DNA from: Psococerastis gibbosa
Taxonomy: Eukaryota > Arthropoda > Insecta > Psocodea > Psocidae
Reading direction: 5' to 3'
Length of the DNA: 64,000 bases
NCBI GenBank assembly: GCA_963971405.1
Contig: OZ020484.1
Coordinates: forward strand, 20,212,001 to 20,276,000
Shown: positions 55,716 to 64,000 of the stretch, in pieces
Layout of the letters: every line of letters starts with the position of its first letter
Position numbering within the stretch: the stretch's first letter is position 1
Program-made: the position numbers and the translations under genes
Notes under the pieces: generated by a model
Databases searched by the model: none
Seen by the model: the letters and a program-made list of their open reading frames with translations, nothing else
What the model was told of the DNA's origin: nothing

Positions 55716-56788
55716 TGGCATACTTCTTAGTACAGGGCTTCCAGCTCAGGTGATGCCGACTGCCTGATGTCTCAGAAATGCCCTTGATGCTAGTGTCCAC
55801 ATGTTCGGCGTGCACCGGATCTTTTGATGTCCGCCCTCCTTGTGTCCAACCTGATCACGTATTTTGTCCCGTTGTGTGAATGGGGCCGAGCACTGCAGGA
55901 GTATGTGCTCCAACCATGAGATTCATAATAAATTTTAAGTTCATGACCACAAATGGTCTTTAAAACGACGTTCCATTGAAAATTTACTAATATTTTCTCA
56001 TGGGAAATTTAATTTTTGTTCATAATCAATGCTTAAATCCTCAATTGGTCGATTAGTTCCAGAGCAGGACGCATTTTCCTGGAAGTTTGCACATCTCCCT
56101 CAGCTACCCCTAGCTCGATAACGGTGCATTTTTAGTGTAGTATACGGTATATGGATTATTTTTGCTTCAAATTTAACGGGAAACCCTATATAGAGATACA
56201 TAATACAAAATACCAATGAATTATATAAATTCAGTTCATTGGCGTTTAGTTTATAAGTTTGTTTTGACGCTAAATGCCAAATAAAACTGTACATTTTTTT
56301 CAAACTGAGGCTTGAAACCCTGTCTATTGATATTTGCAGCATATGCGTTTTACACATAAGCTGAAAAGGTTGCTTCCTCGCTTTTCTGATGACGCAGAAT
56401 GAGCTGTGTTGCTGAAGTTTCTTATCAATATTCCCGTTTGTGAGGAATAGCTGCCATGGAAAACCCTTTGATCCTCGCTGCGGATGTTTTTCCTCCTTTA
56501 GCTACGGTACCTCTTTTTAAAAAGGAATTCCTTTGCCTTGGGCAAGACGGGAAAAATATCTTCTCGGTGAAAGTTGCATCCTTGTACTAGAACTTCCTTC
56601 AATCCTTCAATTGAAAGCTGAGTTGTACTCTTTTTAGTCAAAACTAACTTGGTAACCTGGATATAATAGTCTGTAAAATAATTTTTTGTATTTCCTGTAT
56701 TGTCTTACCTAGTCTACCCATGTTCTGTAGCAAACGTCTACTCCACTGTACTCGAAAAAGTTTTAATCTGATTTTTTGCTGCTGCTTA

Positions 56789-56950
56789 GGCGGGTATTCC
56801 ACATACGTCAATCGTCAATGAAAAATTAAAAAATGACGTTTTAGCAGACATTAAAGATGTACTAAACATTCTGCTACCACGTCAATTTACGTCATTGTTA
56901 CGTCAAATTTCAATTTTTCATTGACGATTGACGTATGTGGAATACCCGCC
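56789..56950. mobile_element. C-type hairpin MITE with TTA duplication
   Basis: GGCGGGTATTCCACATACGT to ACGTATGTGGAATACCCGCC, flanked by TTA at 56786-56788 and 56951-56953. The shared core TAGCAGACATTAAAGATG is present, with one arm longer than the other. PIF/Harbinger-like. Confidence 0.8.
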
Positions 56951-57057
56951 TTATGTTTACATTGTCGGTCTATTGATATAAAACGGGAGAAGAAAGCGGT
57001 CACTGTGCGTGCACGATAAACAAACAAACATCTTAAAATGAGCGTAGGCGTCTCGTC

Positions 57058-57243
57058 TTGTGTCGCATTGAGGTCGATAAAGCCTGGAGTACAATATTTT
57101 GTTTTCGTGACTACATACTGCCATTTCTAAACTACAACAGAGAAAAAACTGGTTTTAGTAAAGCTACAAAATGGAATATGAAAGAGGCTTTGTGGGGAAT
57201 GGAAATGGCGGTGCAGCACGCGAGAGCCCATAGAACTACGTGA
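57058..57243 (+). other. short open frame with possible psq-type HTH, unproven
   Basis: The frame reads NREKTGFSKATKWNMKEALW and GMEMAVQHARAH. The NRxKTxFSKxxxWNMKEALxxM pattern loosely recalls the N-terminal psq/HTH block of pogo-type transposases. No ATG starts it (GTG at 57058), it stops after about 61 codons and no DDE domain follows. It may be a transposon scrap or chance. Confidence 0.2.
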
Positions 57244-58103
57244 AGTAATCATGGCAACTTGTAACGAGTTCATGTAAAGTTTGTTTTGTTTTTGTGTTGC
57301 CAGTTAGTATATAGATTAATGTCTCGTAGACTAGTATTTGATTACCCATTATTGTTGGCTACTTTCTCCCAATGAATTTTGCGGGCGAGTGAAATACCAG
57401 CAACATTGGTTTTTGGCCCAACTTTTGTCTATCTGCTGATTGTATGGCTTCTACACGCACCATTTTACAGTAAAAAGAACTCGGAATTATTTTTGTTATG
57501 TTGCATACTATGTATGTTGTATATGTATGTATATATTGTTGTTGAGGAAGAAAACATTGATTCGAAGGAAGTCGTGAATGTTAGCACGAATTGCATAATC
57601 ACGAAATTGAAGGAATTGCAAGTAGCAATATTTAAGTGGAAGCCCATATTTTTTCTGACAAAATTGGTTCCTACAGTAAAGTTTAAGGAGCCCCACTATT
57701 AATTCCTATGCCAAGCAAAATACTGTTAATTCTATGTAAGAAGATTATGAAAGTGGGAGCTAGAAGCAATAGGCTATTTGACAGTTGCATGAATAAAATA
57801 CATAAATTGTGCTAGAGAAGGTTACCTATAGGTTTACAATAGTATTACAATTTTTTTGTACTCTTCACATTGCTTACAATTACAGCAAATCATGGAAGTG
57901 TCAGGCTCCCGCGTAAACTGGTTTTGACCCTTACCTAACTTTCTGGTTATGAATAAATAAATAATAACTTTTTTGCACGAAAAAAATTGTATACATAAAA
58001 AGATGTTGGTGTTTTAGCTGTGCCAAGAGCCAAAACGCCCGCAGACATGTGTGACAACAAAATTACGCACATTTCGAATATAATAAATACTAGTACTAGT
58101 AAT

Positions 58104-58315
58104 TCCTCTACTCGCTACTCCGTGGCGTCACAAATGACGTCACATTCTACAGTCATGTGACCCCCTTTTTAGCCATCGGACTTAAATTAATGGAGGAAAT
58201 ATTTTTTCCCCTTACGTTTTTAAGGAAAAAAACATAATTTTAAAGGGTATAAAATAAATATACTGTTTATGCATTAAAATAGGTTTTCAAAAATTGTCAA
58301 GTAGCCTATTAGAGA
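58104..58315 (+). repeat. repeat M, copy 2
   Basis: CACAAATGACGTCACATTCT, CAGTCATGTGACCC and AAATAGGTTTTCAAAAATTG match 37811-38019. A B-box-like stretch (minus strand GGTTCAAATCCC, near 58347) follows directly. Confidence 0.7.
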
Positions 58316-59439
58316 AAGAAAGAAAGTAGAATTGGACCGGAATGGGATTTGAACCCTACACCAAATTCGACCTTGATGTGTTGAAATTTTGTAGTTGGGG
58401 AATTTGATCTTTTTAATTTTAAAGTGGGCTAAGTTATTTTTTATTGATAAGACCAGGTTATTACCACTCGTGAACAGTACAATACGATGTTTTACGTGCC
58501 TGTACTAGTATTTTCGTAGCTTAGTGTTCCCACAAGTATTTCACGTGTATTCTTCATTTCCAAATATTTATTGATGCAGTAATACTACACTGCATAGCAC
58601 ACGTAACTTCCTGCCTTTCGTTGCAATTTTCTTAAACCAGCCCATAAACAAATTCAAATAGCTTCATTTTTTGCAGTTTTTTAATTTAAAAACTGCTGCA
58701 TATAAAACAGTTACATAGTAATTTCATTTTAAGTTCACCCTCGAGATGGGGTAAGGTTCAACAGCTTTTTTATTGATTTTAATAAAATTATAGCCCTAGA
58801 AGCTAGCGTGGTGGAGGGGAAAGAGCTAATGATTGGGTGCTTGAGCAAGCAAAGGAAATGAACTTGGCTCACTGATTGCCGTTAGCATTTTCTTATTTGC
58901 GTTATTTTGCTGTGTCTCTATTTTATTTTCTAAAAGCCCCTTGCAGTTGAGACGAGTATCAAGTAGCCTTGCTAAAATTAAAGCAGGTATACTATTACAA
59001 TTTTGATTTAGTTTGGGTCTTGGGGTAATAAAATGGATATTTCTGCTACGTAATACTACTAAGTACTAACCCTTAGATAAGGAAATATCTGAATGTACTC
59101 TTCACCGGTATCTCAGGTGAAAAGTTTTTCGTTCTATTTAAAATCAGCTTGTAATAAACAATATATCAGCTCTGTGATACTCATAGGAAGAGTAAAACAA
59201 CATATAATTCCAATCAGAATCTGTAGGCCTAACATGGCGTTAAAGAATAACTTATCCAGGAATAAGATTAAATTATTCTAAACAAGCGGAAACAACAAAG
59301 GAAACATTTAATAAAACTATTAAATTTGAATTTCCTGCCAAAATGCACCTGTTTATTTTCATCGATTTTTTCATCGAAATTAATTAATCTAATTAATGTA
59401 AATTGAATGATTTGAATAGTTATTCTGGTATTCGGGATG

Positions 59440-59545
59440 GACACAAATCCAAAAAACCAAAAACCATGAAAATCGGTCCAGCCTTTCTCGAGTTATAACT
59501 GGAGTAACAAACCCGACTTTCTTTTATATATTAAGATAAACCGCA
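59440..59545 (-). mobile_element. Helitron-like 5' end (probable)
   Basis: The minus strand reads TATATAAAAGAAAGTCGGGT, TGTTACTCCAGTTATAACTC and GAGAAAGGCTGGACCGATTT. This AT-rich start followed by the CTGGACCGATTT phrase is common at the 5' ends of insect Helitron-related repeats. The 3' end is not identified. Confidence 0.35.
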
Positions 59546-62138
59546 ATAAATGCAACTTTATTTGCGGAAGTTAAAGTAGACTAAGTTAATATTGTTTTCT
59601 CAACAGAAACTAATAGTTATATAACTTAATACCAACGCAACGGGGCAACAACAAAATCAAAATCTGCTGGGAGAGGGCAATTTAAACAACGCTATTAAAG
59701 TGGTTTAAACAATTTCCATGGTTAGTTAATTTGTAAACGCCATGATAGGTCTGCAGGCATGTTCCTGCTGATGAAACTTTCAGAAGTATTAACCATTTGT
59801 AATAACCTTCCTCTTCAGTCATAGAACATAACGGGATGTAAGATCTGGTGCCCTGATGGAAATATTAGCATAGAGACGAAATTCTCCTTTTCTTGTACAT
59901 TGTAGTGTACTAGTTATGTTGTACAGTAGTACTGTAGTACCATACACTCAATGTAATTCTAGGCTCTAGTTTGCATAAAACAAAATTGAAACTCATTTTC
60001 TTTGTCCCTTTGTAAAGTCGAGCCTCGGGAAGGGGAACATCAGAAAGTAATAGACGGGAAAGGAATCAAAGAAGAGCCCAGGTGATGTGTGAAGAGTTGA
60101 TTCACTTTCTGACATTCCCTCGTAGATGAAACTTTGATGATGTGTGGAGAGAATGAGTGGGGGGGGGGGAATGCTGAAATGAAAAGCCCCTGGGCGCATT
60201 GATGTTTCTTCATAGTGATTGCCGCAATGTTCTGGAGCGCGTGTTTCTATAATATATTCACATTTATGCGTGAATTATTGTGTGATATTAATTTTAATGT
60301 AGTTAATTTCGTTTATATCTAATAAGACGTGGCTCATTATTTTCATGAATATTTTGAAGTCGTGATTCGCGCAAAGCAAGGAATCCTTATTTCTTGCCCC
60401 TTGCTAAGTTCTTGCAAAAGGTGTCAACCACTTGCCTTGCGTTTTCTGCCTTATTTTCTGCATCTTCTTGCCTTGCAAGGCACATGCCCTGCAAAATAAT
60501 ATTTTGCAGAAGCAAGCCTCTTGTGCGAAGCAATAGTTTGAAGGGGGACAGTCCACGTGGCCACGTCAGTGTTGGCGTCGGATCAATGATATATTATCAG
60601 AATGATGTGGAGTAAGTAAGTAAAACGTGTATTGAAATACTAAATAAATAAAAACAGTAATGTGAACTTAATGCAGTCTTCTATCTGAATTTATTTTTAT
60701 TTTATCATTATTATAGTGACGGTATTCAGCTACTGCTAAATTCTTACGTTTGTAATGTACCTGCTATACGAGTAGGGTATCATTTCCTTACTTTCTGCTT
60801 CTTCTTCCTCTTCCCCTTTAGTGCAGCGTGCGCAGCGCCGTGGGGAGGGGTCACCCGAAACCATTTCTTCCTTACTTTCTTCGGCTTGTTATGTTTACAT
60901 ATATACACTACCTATATGTTATACTGACCTTCTTAATGTAGTGTTACCGTATTTTTCCAAAATGGCTCAATTTCCATTTCTTTCGCTATTTTATTTGAAT
61001 ACACAGGTATAACAACAGTATGATACGGAATTTTTTCGCTTGAAATGTATGTCAAAAAACCTTGATTAAGTTGTGACATAACCATAATTCCAACATGTCA
61101 GCATTCAGCAAAACAATGGGAGAAACACGACTGGTTGAGCCGCAACGTCCAGTTCTGGACAATCCATCATTCCGAACGCTCCACTGGCGACGACTTGGAC
61201 CAGCCACTGCTCAACTATAAATCCTGGCCCCCTCGTCCCAGCGACCCACTTGGCGCTGAGATAAAAACTTCTGGCCAAATTGCTGAAATGTTCAATAATA
61301 ACTATCATTGAGGGGTGAATACATTTCTAAAATGGTATATATAGTTGCCACTGTCGAACCCTGTTTTTTAAGCTACTTAATAGAACTTGCTCTGCTGTTT
61401 ATGGTTAATAGCGTGGAAGCTGTTGAAACATAAGCTGAACCGCAAAATTTCTAAATAAATTAGTCCCGCTTAACCGAAATGTTGGTTGGGCACTTGAACC
61501 CAAAAAATATCTGGTGGAATTCTGATCCTTCTCTGTTCCGATACAACAATGGTCAGCGGGGAATCTATTTGTTTCTCCAGACTTTATTGTCAGATTACTC
61601 TTTTGTCATTGGTGTCACGTCTTGCTGAGTTTCGGTACGGTACACTGCGGTGAGGCTTCAATTTTTGGAAGTTAGATAACGAGTATGGTATTTTCATTTA
61701 TCATTTTTGCGGGGTCAGGATTGATTACTTGTTGTATGTGGAAACTGTTTTTCTGAGCGAAAGAAACTCTATTACATACGCCACTCCAGTTAGTGCGCAT
61801 GGCAGCGTTTACAGATCAGATAGGAAAAGATAGGCGTAGACCTCTTTATGTGATGAAGGGTGCGGAAGTTGGGGTTGAGCATTATGGGAGCACGAGGGGG
61901 CTCTCTGCTGTTGAAATGCCAGTTTTCTCTTGTGCTGCTGCGTATTTACCTTTCTCGTTAAACAAATGGCCAAGTCGGGCTCATTAATTAATTACTCGTA
62001 AATTTTTTTTAGGTTGCTAAAAAATTAGATGGCGGTACATTCTCCAATTCTCCAGCTATTTTTATTAAATCCCCACTTCTGACATTGATGGTTGAAATTC
62101 TGATTTTAATGAGAATTATTCAAATTCGGGTACATTGT

Positions 62139-62419
62139 TCTATATATATAAAAATGTTCTGTCCGTTTGTGTACGCTTCAAAATCTCAAAAAGTTCTGCA
62201 CCGATCGAAAAAAAAAAAAAAAAACGAGCTGAAATTTTAGCATGATATATAATCCGCATCAAGGATTGTTTTTATCTAATTTTTGCATATCAGTCACATA
62301 TCCGCGACCGCGAACATAAAAAGCGAAGAAAACACTTGCTGACAACCGCAATAGTAATGGTGCAGTCACAAGCGCAGCCGCAAAGGGTGGAGTCAGCGGC
62401 TGCTGCGGGAACCGCCTAG
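62139..62419 (+). mobile_element. Helitron-like short element (possible)
   Basis: Starts TCTATATATATAAAAATG and continues CTGTCCGTTTGTGTACGCTT. It ends CCTAG (a CTRR type end), preceded by a hairpin GCAGCCGC...GCGGCTGC. The flanks are T and G rather than the A and T expected of a clean Helitron insertion. Confidence 0.3.
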
Positions 62420-62680
62420 GTCCATCAGAAACCCGCTGAGAAATGTCTTTGAAATTCATTAACTTTAGCGGATATGGGAGACGCGTAAGAACATAGTGAC
62501 ATCAAAACTGATGAAGAGTCTCTACGTGCGATTGCTCAGCCCCTAATATCTGCCCAGTAAGTACGATTAAAAGCATTATGGACGCACCTTAGTAATGGGG
62601 TTCTCTGATCGTTCAAATCAGGCGACACTACATACTATTTATATGGTGCTTACAATTTTCTGAACGGCTGTTACTTTACA

Positions 62681-63202
62681 GCAGCCTTACTGTGTCGTTA
62701 CAGATTAACTTAACACCGGAAATAGGATTACATTCTTGTAAATGAACCCCCATGGTGTTATGTGTCAGAATTGAAACCGTTTAACCTGTCAACTATTAAT
62801 ACGCATTGATTCAATAAACAAAAGAATGCAAAATGCGCTGGAAATTAAAATTAAGAAATTATTAGCATACCAGAATATGGTTGAATTGTTTAATAATTAA
62901 AGGAAATACAAATAAACATTAAAATGTATAGGTAGAATTTTGGAATGTATTAATTATTTTCAATATTTTGCCTAAATCTCAGGGAGAAAAAATTGAAATT
63001 AAACCAAAAATATGGCTGAGGATCAATTTATTAATTAAAATTTCCCGCGCATTTTGCTATAGTTTTCTTAAAGCAATTGTATCAATGAGTACTAATAGCT
63101 GATAAGTTATAATCCTATCCCGTGACACCTTGGGGTTTATTGAGAATAATTTAATCCTATTCCCGGTGTTAAGTTAATCTGTAAACGGCATAGTAGGGCT
63201 GC
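62681..63202. mobile_element. large A-type element (522 bp) with long inverted ends
   Basis: GCAGCCTTACTGTGTCGTTA, CAGATTAACTTAACACCGG and ATAGGATTA at the left; the right end is inverted (TAATCCTATTCCCGGTGTTA, AGTTAATCTGTAAACGGC, GGGCTGC). The arms are about 100 bases. It shares the GCAGCC tips with other A elements but not the core. Confidence 0.7.
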
Positions 63203-64000
63203 AGGTAGGTCGTAATTAATTTTTATTATAAGTCTAGTCTATAGTCGGATTCCTCAGCCATTTCCTCAACACCTGTATTTTTCAAATGACCGAAATCAGC
63301 CCCGTTGTTAATCAGAAGAGTTAATTATGAGGAGACGTAAGCTAATTGTTAACAGAATAGTGAGTGTTTCTCTTATGGGGTACTAGATGGCTTTTCTAAT
63401 TTTCAACCAAGCAGAGGGAGTAGTGCCTCTGACGGTGCAATGATCAGTGAAATGGAGTGAAGTGCTCCTCAGGGACCTGGCGCCGGATAAGAATAAAGTT
63501 GGGGAGCACTTACGAAATTGCTAGAGGCAGAAATGTAAGGTGGTAGGCAGGGGGTCGCCTGTATTGTTTTTGCCCCTTGAGCTCCCACCATTGGTTTCCG
63601 TCAATTTTGATTTGTCAGAGCTGGGGTATTACGTTTGATTTTCCGGTCTGCTGGTTTTGTTGTTCGATTTTTACCTCACTGTCCTAAGCGTGGATATTTC
63701 TTTCTCATTGTATTTGTTTGGGATTTCAACTGCAATCCGTTTCTTCCACTGTATATTCCGTCCGTATCAACTATCGATTGCTCATAAAAATAGGTCATTG
63801 CGTACTTCATTTTCCATTGAAAAGAGCTCTTTTATGGGTTGTCAATGGAAAAGAAGCCAGTGCTAGGTTAATGGGGGAAATGATGTGTTTTTTTTTCAGC
63901 AATATTTTATGATTTATCGCGATATGCTTTTTATGGTTATGGGCTGTGTGATAGAATATTTTGAAGCCTATTTAATTTTATATGATGCCTACGATTACTT

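Larger units (their letters stand above)
50461..56785. other. no host gene seen; repeats
   Basis: Contains K (50935), a large A element (51940), F (52411), B (53222) and SINE S5 (55545). Gaps 51216-51939, 52590-53221, 53607-55544 and 55716-56785 show no exon. The GC-richer patch at 53925-54110 has open frames on the minus strand but no motif. Confidence 0.5.
57244..64000. other. no host gene seen
   Basis: Contains repeat M (58104), two Helitron-like ends (59440 and 62139) and a large A element (62681). The remaining stretches, including 57244-58103, 58316-59439, 59546-62138 and 63203-64000, have short open frames with no domain I recognise. CTTGC-rich imperfect repeats lie at 60380-60500, and an A-type terminal scrap (GCCATGATAGGTCTGCAG) near 59739. 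Confidence 0.5.

Noticed and set aside
57379..57702. 107-codon open frame on the plus strand
   Set aside because: It lacks an ATG at the start and its hydrophobic stretches are those expected of AT-rich sequence.
1..64000. CRISPR arrays, prokaryotic operons or a viral genome
   Set aside because: No spaced direct repeats of the right size and no such genes; everything fits eukaryotic nuclear DNA.

Overview
The window looks like repeat-rich, AT-rich arthropod nuclear DNA, most likely insect. The one gene I can reconstruct has GT-AG introns and small exons in large introns. It is surrounded by tRNA-derived SINEs, LINE tails, MITE-like palindromes, oligo-G inverted repeats and microsatellites. 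There are no bacterial operons, no rRNA and no intact tRNA gene. The species cannot be fixed from sequence alone.

Gene content. Positions 33 to about 15685 carry, on the minus strand, the first eight coding exons (531 codons) of a PDE10A-type dual cyclic-nucleotide phosphodiesterase. Every junction keeps frame. The protein has an N-terminal leader, GAF-A, GAF-B and the start of the catalytic domain with its YHNWSH signature. The gene runs off the left edge before the rest of the catalytic domain. The first coding exon is separated from the second by a 9.7 kb intron full of transposon remains. Its splice acceptor lies beside a SINE. No upstream 5' UTR exon could be identified.

From 15.7 to 64 kb I find no convincing coding exon of a host gene. 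This stretch is either a long 5' intron of the phosphodiesterase or intergenic DNA. It is built from several families of short elements. A-type MITEs have GCAGCC... termini. PIF/Harbinger-like elements have TAA or TTA target duplications (B and C types). A pair of about 840 bp D repeats carries a TCTG-rich core. A tRNA-derived SINE (S1) has five copies. Other elements are oligo-G inverted repeats, LINE 3' ends (one 5'-truncated copy with an 11 bp target duplication) and a 68 bp minisatellite.

The most notable structure is at 16451-17411, where four element layers are nested: A contains B, which contains A', which contains C. B itself looks like an older MITE-in-MITE composite, and a second copy of that composite lies at 53222-53606. 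A few short open frames (a psq-like fragment at 57058, a cysteine-rich relic near 20236) deserve a database search but are not claimed as genes.
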